64,000 bases of DNA, taken from assembly GCF_040605455.1 (NCBI RefSeq), contig NZ_JBEXCV010000007.1, positions 1 to 64,000 on the forward strand. The letters are read 5' to 3'. Below the pieces are notes generated by a model, which made no database searches, was not told where the DNA came from, and was given only the letters and a program-made list of their open reading frames with translations. This DNA comes from Embleya sp040605455 (GTDB lineage: Bacteria > Actinomycetota > Actinomycetes > Streptomycetales > Streptomycetaceae). Every line of letters starts with the position of its first letter. Within the stretch, counting starts at the first letter, position 1. This document shows, in pieces, positions 7,977 to 15,082 of the stretch. Position numbers and translations under genes: made by a program.

Positions 7977-8228
7977 GTGCCGAAGTCCCGGATCCGTAAG
8001 AAGGACGACTTCACCCCGCCGCCGCCCAAGAAGACGACCATAAAGCTGGACTCGCGCCGCTGGGTGGCGCCGTTCATGTTGGCTCTCTTCGCGATCGGCC
8101 TGCTGTGGATCGTGGTCTTCTACGTGACCGACATGCGCTTCCCGATCGAGTCTCTGAAGAACTGGAACATCGTCGTCGGCTTCGGCTTCATCGCCGCCGG
8201 CTTCGGCGTGTCCACCCAGTGGAAGTAG
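7977..8228 (+). CDS. crgA: Cell division protein CrgA
   Basis: 83 residues starting at GTG 7977 behind AGGAG (7963-7967). Basic N-terminus VPKSRIRKKDDFTPPPPKK, two transmembrane helices (about 32-52 and 63-80) separated by a short loop, ending GVSTQWK. This is the standard size and layout of CrgA, an actinobacterial septum-associated protein that coordinates FtsZ-ring and FtsI/peptidoglycan activity; in Streptomyces it is needed to regulate sporulation septation (family knowledge). It is too short and has the wrong start codon for simple ATG searches. Divergent from the sortase operon and followed by a DnaA-box cluster and a perfect hairpin. Confidence 0.95.
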   Translation: MPKSRIRKKDDFTPPPPKKTTIKLDSRRWVAPFMLALFAIGLLWIVVFYVTDMRFPIESLKNWNIVVGFGFIAAGFGVSTQWK

Positions 8229-8274
8229 CGCATCGGCGCAGCTCAGCGAGTTTTCCGAGGGAGACTCCACAGAG

Positions 8275-8314
8275 TTATCCACAGTGGGGATAACCAAGCG
8301 GATCCTGTGGATAA
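8275..8314. other. DnaA-box cluster (two perfect boxes, one near-match)
   Basis: TTATCCACA at 8275-8283 and TGTGGATAA (its reverse complement) at 8306-8314 both match the DnaA-box consensus exactly and face each other. Between them TGGGGATAA (8285-8293) matches with one mismatch. The cluster is intergenic, between convergent crgA and the rhomboid gene, so it is not an obvious promoter. Too few boxes and no dnaA/dnaN neighbours for an origin; a titration or regulatory site is more likely. Confidence 0.7.
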
Positions 8315-8336
8315 CCCTTCACGATCCAACGAGTGG

Positions 8337-8366
8337 CCGGGATGCGAGTAACGGCTCGCATCCCGG
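8337..8366. terminator. Perfect bidirectional hairpin between crgA and rhomboid gene
   Basis: CCGGGATGCGAG (8337-8348), loop TAACGG, CTCGCATCCCGG (8355-8366), a 12-bp perfect stem between two convergent genes, suited to ending both transcripts. Confidence 0.75.
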
Positions 8367-8421
8367 ATTCATCACTCTGGGTCAATAGGGCGATCCATCG
8401 CGTGACACCTCGGTCGGTCGA

Positions 8422-9303
8422 TCAGCCGATCTGGGCGGTCCGGATCAGCACGATCGCCACGATGACCGCGGACACCGCGACCAGGCTCCCCACCTGGATC
8501 AGCGTGCGATTGCGTTGCGGTGCGTAGACCAGGCCGATCGCGGCCAGGGTGCCCGTGACCAGTCCGCCGATGTGCGCACGCCAGTCGATCGTGCCCATGT
8601 TGAGAAACGTGATCATCAGGTTGAGCACGAGCAGGATGGTCAGCGGCCGCAGGTCGTACCGGAGTCGGCGACCGAGCACGATCATCGCGCCGAACAGGCC
8701 GAACAGCGCCCCGGACGCACCCAGCGAGCCCTGCCGCGGGTCGGCGATCAGGTACGACAGCGCGGTGCCGCCGAATGCGGAGACCAGGTAGAGGGCGAGG
8801 AACCGGCTCCGGCCGAGCGCGGCCTCCAGTGGGGGCCCCAGCATCCACAGGCCGACCATGTTCAATCCGATGTGCCACACCTGCTGATGCAGGAACGCCG
8901 CGGTGAGCAGGCGGTACCACTGGCCCTCGGCGACCCCCTGCCACTCGCCCCCGTCGAAGAACCGGCCGACCAGGATCATCCTGTCGACGAACTTGTCGCC
9001 GATCACCAGCACCAGGAGGAAGACCGCGAGGTTGAGCCCGATCAGGGTCTTGGTCACGATCGCGTTCGCGGTCGCGGATGCGACTCGGCCGCCGGCCACT
9101 GTGCGCGCCTCGCGTACCTGACGGGTGCCGTGCCGTACACAGTCCGGGCACTGGAAACCGACCGACGCGCTCACCATGCAATCGCCGCACACCGGGCGCT
9201 CACAGCGGGTACAGCGAATGTTCGACTCACGGTCGGGGTGCCGGTAACACACGGGCGGACCGGCCGGTCCGGCCGCACCCGGTCGTTGTTCGTCGGGGCT
9301 CAT
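8422..9303 (-). CDS. Rhomboid-family intramembrane serine protease
   Basis: About 293 residues. The N-terminal 65 residues carry paired Cys/His motifs (CYRHPDRESNIRCTRC, CGDCM, CPDC) like a B-box-type zinc finger. Six or more transmembrane helices follow, with the rhomboid HxxxN (HIGLNMVGL), the catalytic Ser in GASGALFGLFG and the catalytic His in AHIGG. It cleaves substrates inside the membrane; substrates of actinobacterial zinc-finger rhomboids are not well known. ATG at 9303 follows GAAGGTG; GTG at 9309 is possible. Transcribed toward crgA, with a terminator between it and the cyclophilin gene upstream, so probably monocistronic. Confidence 0.92.
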   Translation of the reverse strand: MSPDEQRPGAAGPAGPPVCYRHPDRESNIRCTRCERPVCGDCMVSASVGFQCPDCVRHGTRQVREARTVAGGRVASATANAIVTKTLIGLNLAVFLLVLVIGDKFVDRMILVGRFFDGGEWQGVAEGQWYRLLTAAFLHQQVWHIGLNMVGLWMLGPPLEAALGRSRFLALYLVSAFGGTALSYLIADPRQGSLGASGALFGLFGAMIVLGRRLRYDLRPLTILLVLNLMITFLNMGTIDWRAHIGGLVTGTLAAIGLVYAPQRNRTLIQVGSLVAVSAVIVAIVLIRTAQIG

Positions 9304-9322
9304 GCTCACCTTCGGACACGTG

Positions 9323-9356
9323 ACGCGGGCCGGGACCCGAAGGCCCCGGCCCGCGT
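9323..9356 (-). terminator. Perfect 12-bp hairpin downstream of the cyclophilin gene
   Basis: ACGCGGGCCGGG (9323-9334) pairs exactly with CCCGGCCCGCGT (9345-9356) across a 10-base loop, between the cyclophilin stop (9366) and the rhomboid start. Confidence 0.7.
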
Positions 9357-9365
9357 GCTCGGGGT

Positions 9366-9896
9366 TCAGGACTTGACGGTCTCGACCTCGACGGTGTTGA
9401 TCACGACGTCGGAGGTCGGACGGTCCCGCATGTCGGTCTCGGTACCGGCGATCGCGTCGACGACCTTTCGGCTCTCCGCGTCGGCGACATCGCCGAAGAT
9501 GGTGTGCTTGTGGTTCAGGTGCGGCGTGGCACCCATGGTGATGAAGAACTGGGAGCCGTTGGTGCCCGGTCCCGCGTTGGCCATCGCCAGGAGGTACGGC
9601 TTGGAGAACTGCAGATCCGGGTGGAACTCGTCGGCGAAGCGGTAGCCCGGGCCGCCGGTGCCGGTGCCCAGCGGGTCACCGCCCTGGATCATGAAGTTGG
9701 CGATGACACGGTGGAAGACGGTGCCGTCGTACAGCCGGTCGGTGGTCTTCTGCCCCTTGCCGGGGTGGACCCACTCGCGCCGGCCCTGGGAGAGTTCCAC
9801 GAAGTTCGCGACCGTCTTCGGTGCGTGGTTCGGGAACAGCCGGATACGGATGTCCCCGTGGTTGGTCTTGATGGTGGCGAAAAGTTCCTCGGCCAC
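9366..9896 (-). CDS. Cyclophilin-type peptidyl-prolyl cis-trans isomerase
   Basis: 176 residues from GTG 9896, with AGGGAAGG about ten bases upstream. A full cyclophilin fold: FHRVIANFMIQGGDPLGTGTGGPG holds the catalytic Arg and the FMIQGGD signature, with GTNGSQFFITM and HTIFGDV further on. No signal peptide or transmembrane segment, so it is cytoplasmic and helps proline isomerisation during folding. Reads of this frame can be extended upstream, but the N-terminus VAEELFATIKTNHGDIRI matches family starts. Confidence 0.93.
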   Translation of the reverse strand: MAEELFATIKTNHGDIRIRLFPNHAPKTVANFVELSQGRREWVHPGKGQKTTDRLYDGTVFHRVIANFMIQGGDPLGTGTGGPGYRFADEFHPDLQFSKPYLLAMANAGPGTNGSQFFITMGATPHLNHKHTIFGDVADAESRKVVDAIAGTETDMRDRPTSDVVINTVEVETVKS

Positions 9897-10088
9897 TGAT
9901 GCGCCTTCCCTACGGTTACACGGACGGTCTTCTTGAATCCTCGAAATCCTCGCATGCCCCGGCCGGCTCCTGCCACGAGACCGCCGCAGGCACCGTTCCA
10001 CCGTACGGATCCCCGGCACGAGGGGGGCGCATGATCCCGGGATCGTCGGGAACAGATAGCGGATGAACCCGGCGAGTAGGAGGATGTC

Positions 10089-10700
10089 GTGACCCGCATG
10101 GATCCGGTACGTGAGGCGACCGGCAGGACCAGGGAGCGCCTCGCCCCACACGCCGCCAACGCCAAGGACGCGGCGGCCCACTACGCGGGCGCGGCTCGTG
10201 ATCTGGCGGTCGAGACCACCCGCGAACGTGTGGTTCCCGCCCTGGTGTACGCCAAGGACAATGCCGGCCCGCGCGTGGAGCACGCCGTCGAGGTGGCCCG
10301 GCAGCGGGTCCGCCACGACGTGGTGCCGCGCGTGTATCAGGCGGTCGATCAGGCCCGGGTCGCCGCCGAGCCGGTCCGCGACGAGGCCCGCTCCCGGGCC
10401 GGTGCGGCGCTGTCGGTGATCAAGGGCGAGGTGACCGCGGCGGAGATCGAGAAGGTCGCCCGGAAGAAGCGACGACGCGGCCGCGGCCGGCGCATCCTGT
10501 TGATCACCGCGGCCGCGGGCGGCGGCTATGCGGTCTTCGTGTGGTGGCGTCGGCGCAACGCGCAGCCCGAGTGGCTGACCGACGAGCCGGACCCCACGCT
10601 CCAGGGCTCCGCGACCACGCCGAAGACCGTCGAGTCACTCGACAATGAGGCCAAGCCCGCGGAGGACGAGTTCCGCTCGAGCACCCCGAAAACCGACTGA
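10089..10700 (+). CDS. DUF5324 family membrane protein
   Basis: 203 residues from GTG 10089 behind AGGAGG. Repeated amphipathic Ala/Arg/Val helices (residues 10-110, e.g. EHAVEVARQRVRHDVVPRV), a very basic patch (ARKKRRRGRGRR), one transmembrane helix (ILLITAAAGGGYAVFVWW) and an acidic Thr/Ser-rich tail. This matches the DUF5324 family found near this locus in streptomycetes; function unknown. Divergent from the cyclophilin gene and followed by a hairpin, so probably monocistronic. Confidence 0.85.
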   Translation: MTRMDPVREATGRTRERLAPHAANAKDAAAHYAGAARDLAVETTRERVVPALVYAKDNAGPRVEHAVEVARQRVRHDVVPRVYQAVDQARVAAEPVRDEARSRAGAALSVIKGEVTAAEIEKVARKKRRRGRGRRILLITAAAGGGYAVFVWWRRRNAQPEWLTDEPDPTLQGSATTPKTVESLDNEAKPAEDEFRSSTPKTD

Positions 10701-10720
10701 CCACGACACGCGCTCGGCAG

Positions 10721-10752
10721 GGGCCCGCGGCACCATTCGATGCGGCGGGCCC
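10721..10752 (+). terminator. Hairpin after the DUF5324 gene
   Basis: GGGCCCGC (10721-10728) pairs with GCGGGCCC near 10745-10752, twenty bases past the stop. Confidence 0.6.
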
Positions 10753-10783
10753 TGCGTCGTGCGCGTGGGCCGGGCGGGTAGAC

Positions 10784-10828
10784 AAAAAAAGACCCCGCCG
10801 ACTGCGTAGTCGCAAGTCGGCGAGGTCT
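10784..10828 (-). terminator. Intrinsic terminator of tRNA-Ala with T-tract
   Basis: On the minus strand a 13-bp stem with one C-A mismatch (10790-10803 with 10815-10828) is followed by seven T residues (A7 on the plus strand at 10784-10790). It begins eight bases past the tRNA 3' end. One of very few hairpins here with a real U-tract. Confidence 0.85.
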
Positions 10829-10835
10829 GATCCTG

Positions 10836-10908
10836 TGGAGCCTAGGGGAGTCGAACCCCTGACATCTGCCTTGCAAAGGCAGCGCTCTACCAGCTGAGCT
10901 AAGGCCCC
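10836..10908 (-). tRNA. tRNA-Ala (anticodon TGC)
   Basis: 73 bases on the minus strand beginning GGGGCCTTAGCTCAGCTGG. The acceptor stem pairs GGGGCCT with AGGCTCC through one wobble; D-arm, anticodon arm CTGCC-TTTGCAA-GGCAG and T-arm AGGGG-TTCGACT-CCCCT all fold. The anticodon TGC reads GCA/GCG alanine codons. CCA is not encoded. Confidence 0.97.
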
Positions 10909-10923
10909 TCGGTGTCCGAACCA

Positions 10924-10937
10924 GATTACCGGTAATC
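10924..10937. other. 14-bp perfect palindrome upstream of tRNA-Ala
   Basis: GATTACCGGTAATC is self-complementary and lies 15 bases upstream of the tRNA-Ala 5' end, where the promoter should be. It could be a regulator site or simply overlap the -10 region (TAATCT on the tRNA strand). Confidence 0.4.
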
Positions 10938-10963
10938 GGAGTCGGTGTTGGACAATACCTCAC

Positions 10964-11005
10964 CCGGAGAAACGGACGTTTCACGTGAAACGTGCGTTTC
11001 TCCGG
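10964..11005. other. parS: parS centromere-like site inside a 42-bp palindrome
   Basis: GTTTCACGTGAAAC at 10978-10991 is the core of the ParB-binding parS sequence conserved in bacteria (known consensus TGTTTCACGTGAAACA). It is the exact centre of a longer inverted repeat: the arms starting CCGGAGAAACG (10964) and ending CGTTTCTCCGG (11005) pair with only one mismatched pair (10975/10994). ParB loads here to organise and segregate the origin region; streptomycete chromosomes carry around twenty such sites near oriC. It lies between the tRNA-Ala gene and the DLW-39 gene and overlaps no coding frame I accept. Confidence 0.88.
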
Positions 11006-11044
11006 ATGGGTTCAAGCTTCTGCGGGGTCTCCCACAGGATCTGC

Positions 11045-11182
11045 TCAGCGGGTGGCAGTACCCGCCGGAACCGCGTCCGTCGCCTCGGTCCACAGATCCT
11101 GCTCGGCCCGATCCGCCTGGATCTGGCGGTAGACCAACAGGCCACCTACAGCAGCCAAAGCCACCAGGATCAGCTTCTTCAT
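11045..11182 (-). CDS. DLW-39 family small membrane protein, 45 aa
   Basis: MKKLILVALAAVGGLLVYRQ, then a charged helix containing ADRAEQDLWTEATD; the DLW motif defines the family. A single N-terminal helix (residues 4-19) anchors it in the membrane. The ATG at 11182 is chosen because the protein begins with the helix as in family members; a longer frame upstream is compositionally poor. Found in actinobacteria near this pknB-fhaA region; function unknown. Confidence 0.82.
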   Translation of the reverse strand: MKKLILVALAAVGGLLVYRQIQADRAEQDLWTEATDAVPAGTATR

Positions 11183-11340
11183 CAGCGTGGCCTCTCCGTC
11201 CTGCGAGTGACGTTCGTGCACCTGTCCGCACGCCTGGGGCGCCGCGGCCGGGTTGGGCTCGACAATAACAGGTGCACGGAGGCACCGACCAATACCGAAA
11301 CCCCCGGTCAGGCGGCAATCGAGGCCACCCACCGCCGTGG

Positions 11341-11386
11341 AAGGCCCGAGGCCCCGGAAGCGGTTGCTTCCGGGGCCTCGGGCCTT
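11341..11386 (-). terminator. Strong 21-bp perfect hairpin after pknB operon
   Basis: The arms 11341-11361 (AAGGCCCGAGG...) and 11366-11386 (...CCTCGGGCCTT) are exactly complementary around a GGTT loop, 24 bases past the pknB stop. No long T-tract, but an extremely stable stem. Confidence 0.8.
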
Positions 11387-11410
11387 CCTGCGGGTGACTG
11401 GGGTCGGGGG

Positions 11411-13312
11411 TCAGTTGGGCCAATTGCCGTGGCCGCCGCGGAGGTCGCCGCCCGCGAGCGGATTGCCGCCGCGGTTGTCGCCGCCGCCGGACGGAGGCGG
11501 GGACGAACTGCCGGTGTTGCCACCGGGAGTGCCCGTCGAGTTGGACGGCGGTGGCGACGTGGTGGCCGGCTGCGGGCCCTTGGACACCGTGAGGTTGACG
11601 GTGCCGCCCTCGTTGATCTTCGAGTTCGCGCTCTCGCTCTGCTTGTAGACCTGTCCCGCCGGCTTGTCCGCCGTGTACTGGTCGGGGGACTTGGTGACCT
11701 TGAACCCGAGGTTCTCCAGCTTGGCCTTGGCTTCCTCGTACGAGAGGCCGACCACGCTCGGCACCTGTACCTGCGTCTTGCCGCTGAAGATGTTGAGGGT
11801 GACCTTCTCGCTCTCGTTCAGCTCGGTGCCGGAGTCGGGACTGACCGAGCACACCGTGTCGCGCTGGCAGCTGGTCAGCGTCTGGCTGCGCTGCACGTCG
11901 GCCACCAGGTTCGCGGCCTTGAGCTTGGCCGTGGCCTCTTCCTCGGACAGACCCTTGAGGCCGGTGGGCACGGTGGTCTTCTTCGGACCGCCGAAGGCCC
12001 AGACCTGGATCGTGTCGCCCTTCTTGGCACTCGTACCGGCCCGAGGGGTTTGCAGGCAGATGCTTTCCTTGGTCCCGGTGGCGCCCGGCGGACACTTCGA
12101 CGGGTCGTCGTTCATGTTGATCTTGAAGCCGGCGTTCCCTACCGCCGTTTTGGCTTCGTCCAGGGACTTGCCGATCAGGGACGGCGTGCTCGCCGACGTG
12201 TCCTCACCGTCGCCCATCAGGGCCTTGCCCACGAAGAACGCGGCGACCAGGACGGCGATGCAGGCCAGGGCGAGCAGGATCCACGCGCCGCCCCGCGACT
12301 TGCGGGGCTCGTCCCGGCGGCGGTCGTTGTCGTCGAGTTCGTACTGCCCGGTGTTCGGCCCGCGACCGTGGGCCGGGATGACCTGTGTCGCCCCGCCCGC
12401 GGTCGGCGGCAGATACTGCGTCGCCGGATCGGCACCCATCGGCGCGGCCATCACGCTCGGTGCGCCCACCGGGAGCCCATGCAGGGCCCGCTCGATGTCG
12501 GCCCGCATCTCGTCGGCACTCTGGTACCGGTTGTCCGGGTTCTTCGCCAGCGACTTGAGCACGATCGAGTCGATCGTCGGCGAGACCTCCGGGTCGAAGG
12601 TGCTCGGCGGCAGCGGGTCCTCGCGGACGTGCTGATAGGCCACCGCGACCGGTGAGTCACCGATGAACGGCGGGCGTTCGGTGAGCAGTTCGTAGAGCAG
12701 GCAGCCGGTGGAGTACAGGTCGGTGCGGGCGTCCACGGTCTCGCCGCGGGCCTGCTCCGGGGAGAGGTACTGGGCGGTGCCGATCACGGCCGCGGTCTGG
12801 GTCATCGTCATGCCGTTGTCGGCCATGGACCGGGCGATGCCGAAGTCCATCACCTTGACCGTGCCCTGCCGGGTCAGCATGACGTTGGCGGGCTTGATGT
12901 CGCGGTGGATGATGCCGTTGCGGTGGCTGTACTCCAGGGCCTGGAGCACGCCGGCCGTCATCTCCAGCGCCCGTTCCGGCAGCAGCCGACGGCCGGAGTG
13001 CAACAGCTCGCGCAGCGTCGAGCCGTCCACGTACTCCATCACGATGTACGGGATCGAGATCCCGTCGATGTAGTCCTCACCGGTGTCGTAGACCGCGACG
13101 ATCGCCGGGTGGTTCAGCGAGGCGGCGGATTGCGCCTCGCGTCGGAACCGGGCCTGGAACGTAGGGTCACGGGCAAGATCGGCGCGCAGTGTCTTGACCG
13201 CCACACTGCGTCCCAGACGAATGTCACGGCCCATGTACACCTCGGCCATGCCACCACGGCCGAGGACCGCGCCGATCTCGTACCGGTCGCCGAGGCGACG
13301 CGGCTCTTCCAT
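11411..13312 (-). CDS. pknB: PASTA-domain Ser/Thr protein kinase PknB
   Basis: 633 residues. The kinase domain (about 10-275) has the glycine loop LGRGGMAEVY, catalytic Lys in VAVKTL, HRDIKPAN, DFGIAR, and an activation segment with TMTQTAAVIGTAQYLSPEQ. A basic juxtamembrane region follows, one transmembrane helix (GAWILLALACIAVLVAAFF), then three PASTA repeats (SLIGKSLDEAK, TGLKGLSEEEA, SVVGLSYEEAK) that bind muropeptides, and a Pro/Ser/Gly-rich tail. It senses cell-wall precursors and phosphorylates division and wall enzymes. The start MEEPRRLGDRYE (GGAAG six bases upstream) is as in Streptomyces homologues; GTG at 13408 would add 32 unconserved residues. Last gene of the fhaA-fhaB-pstP-ftsW-pbpA-pknB run, 206 bases from pbpA. 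Confidence 0.95.
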   Translation of the reverse strand: MEEPRRLGDRYEIGAVLGRGGMAEVYMGRDIRLGRSVAVKTLRADLARDPTFQARFRREAQSAASLNHPAIVAVYDTGEDYIDGISIPYIVMEYVDGSTLRELLHSGRRLLPERALEMTAGVLQALEYSHRNGIIHRDIKPANVMLTRQGTVKVMDFGIARSMADNGMTMTQTAAVIGTAQYLSPEQARGETVDARTDLYSTGCLLYELLTERPPFIGDSPVAVAYQHVREDPLPPSTFDPEVSPTIDSIVLKSLAKNPDNRYQSADEMRADIERALHGLPVGAPSVMAAPMGADPATQYLPPTAGGATQVIPAHGRGPNTGQYELDDNDRRRDEPRKSRGGAWILLALACIAVLVAAFFVGKALMGDGEDTSASTPSLIGKSLDEAKTAVGNAGFKINMNDDPSKCPPGATGTKESICLQTPRAGTSAKKGDTIQVWAFGGPKKTTVPTGLKGLSEEEATAKLKAANLVADVQRSQTLTSCQRDTVCSVSPDSGTELNESEKVTLNIFSGKTQVQVPSVVGLSYEEAKAKLENLGFKVTKSPDQYTADKPAGQVYKQSESANSKINEGGTVNLTVSKGPQPATTSPPPSNSTGTPGGNTGSSSPPPSGGGDNRGGNPLAGGDLRGGHGNWPN

Positions 13313-13518
13313 AACTTCCAGCCCTTCCCTTACCGGTCCACGGCCTTCGGTCTTCGGCCGGCCGGGACCGAGGCGGTTGCCCGACCGGTCCGGCACGTTC
13401 TCCGACACGGTACCGGTGTGACGGCCCGGGGGGTCGCCACACCCGAGTCACGAGGACACGTCGGTATCTGATTGCAGTAGTGGTCGGAGTCTCTATCGGT
13501 GTGATTGCGGGCCATGGC

Positions 13519-15042
13519 TCACTTCTTGACCACGGCTTCCATCATTGCCTTGGCGATCGGGGCGGCAAGGCTGCTGCCGCTGACCTCGTTGCGCTCGGCG
13601 TCACTGTCCTCCACCACGACCGCCACGGCGACCTTCTTGCCGTCGGCGCCCTTGGCGTAGGAGACGAACCACGCGTAGGGCGGCTCGCTGTTCTTGACGC
13701 CGCGCTGCGCCGTGCCGGTCTTGCCACCGACGGTGACCCCGGGAATCTTGGCCGCCTTGCCGGTGCCGTTCTCGACGACGCCCTTCATCATGTCCTGGAG
13801 CATCTGCGCAACCTCGGGGGTGACGGCCTCGTTTGCCACCTCCGGCTGGGTCTTCTCAAGCACCGAGAGGTTCTGCGCGCGCAACTCGTCCACGAGGTAG
13901 GGCTTCATCACCTTGCCGTTGTTGACGATCCCGGCAACGACCATGGCCATCTGCATCGGGGTCGAGGCCACGCTGTCCTGGCCGATCGACGAGCGCATCA
14001 GCTGGCCCTGGTCCAGTCCGGCGGGGAACACGCTGGGGGCGACCCGGCTCGGGATGTCGAGCGGGTTCTGGTTGGTGCCCTTGCCGAAGTTGTTGAAGCC
14101 GAACGCGTCGGCCTGGGCCTTCACCTTCTCCTGGGACAACTGCTGACCGACGCTGGCGAACACGGTGTTGCAGGACATCTCAAGGGCCTTCTGCAACGTC
14201 GCGCCGTTGCACTCCTCGTGCGAGTCCGGGAGGAACTGAGTCGAGTTCGGGTAGAACAGCTTGCCGCCCTGGAGCGGGACGTTCGGCACGGTCTCCGGCT
14301 TGAACTGACCCGAGGACAGTGCCGCCGCGGCGGTGACCAGCTTGAAGGTCGAGCCGGGTGCGTAGGTGTACCGGATCGCCCGGTTGTCCATCGGCTTCTT
14401 CGGGTCGAAGTTGGTGTCCGGGGTCTTGCGCGTCTTGGACGTGTCCAGGGTCAACCCGTCGTACGCCTTCGAGGCCGCGTCGTTGTCGTTTTGGGCGAGC
14501 ACGTTCGGGTCGTAGGACGGCGTGCTGACCATCGCGAGAACCTTGCCGGTGTCGGGGTCGATCGCGACCGCGGCGCCGGTCTTGCCGTCGAGGCCGTTGA
14601 ACGCGGCCTCCTGCGCCTTGGCGTTGATCGTCAGCGCGACATTGCCGCCCCGGGTGCCCTTGTTCGTCACGGTGTCGAGCACCTTGCGGACGAACAGCCG
14701 GCTGTCCTTGCCGCTGAGGATGTCGTCTTCGAGCTTCTCGAGCAGGTTGCTGCCGAAGTAGGGCGAGATGTAGCCGGTGATCGGCGCGTACATCGGGCCG
14801 AACTCGTACTTGCGCAGGTACTCGAACTGCCGATCGTCGGTCTTGACCGAGCTGGTGATCGGCTTGCCTTCGACCAGGAAGTCGCCGCGCGGGTGCGAGT
14901 ACTTCTCGTACGCCGCGCGTCTGTTGTGCTTGTTGTCCGCGTAGTCGTCGGCCTTGACGACCTGGACCCAGTTGGCCCGCAGCATCAGCGCCGCGACCAG
15001 GATCAGGCAGAAGACGGAGACCCGCCTCAAAGGCTTGTTCAC
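13519..15042 (-). CDS. pbpA: Penicillin-binding protein 2 / class B transpeptidase PbpA
   Basis: 507 residues. One N-terminal transmembrane helix (8-24), a dimerisation region, and a complete transpeptidase domain with Ser231-T-F-Lys234 (active site), Ser290-Cys-Asn292 and Lys441-Thr-Gly443. It cross-links peptidoglycan with the glycosyltransferase FtsW/RodA encoded 40 bases upstream. Length and motifs are normal for actinobacterial PbpA, a known PknB-pathway substrate in mycobacteria. Confidence 0.95.
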   Translation of the reverse strand: MNKPLRRVSVFCLILVAALMLRANWVQVVKADDYADNKHNRRAAYEKYSHPRGDFLVEGKPITSSVKTDDRQFEYLRKYEFGPMYAPITGYISPYFGSNLLEKLEDDILSGKDSRLFVRKVLDTVTNKGTRGGNVALTINAKAQEAAFNGLDGKTGAAVAIDPDTGKVLAMVSTPSYDPNVLAQNDNDAASKAYDGLTLDTSKTRKTPDTNFDPKKPMDNRAIRYTYAPGSTFKLVTAAAALSSGQFKPETVPNVPLQGGKLFYPNSTQFLPDSHEECNGATLQKALEMSCNTVFASVGQQLSQEKVKAQADAFGFNNFGKGTNQNPLDIPSRVAPSVFPAGLDQGQLMRSSIGQDSVASTPMQMAMVVAGIVNNGKVMKPYLVDELRAQNLSVLEKTQPEVANEAVTPEVAQMLQDMMKGVVENGTGKAAKIPGVTVGGKTGTAQRGVKNSEPPYAWFVSYAKGADGKKVAVAVVVEDSDAERNEVSGSSLAAPIAKAMMEAVVKK

Positions 15043-15082
15043 GGTATGTCCCTCCCCTGGGCTTGCGTTGCGGCGGCGGCCG

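Noticed and set aside
8275..8314. Possible oriC
   Set aside because: Only three boxes, and no dnaA, dnaN or AT-rich unwinding element; a streptomycete origin has many more boxes.
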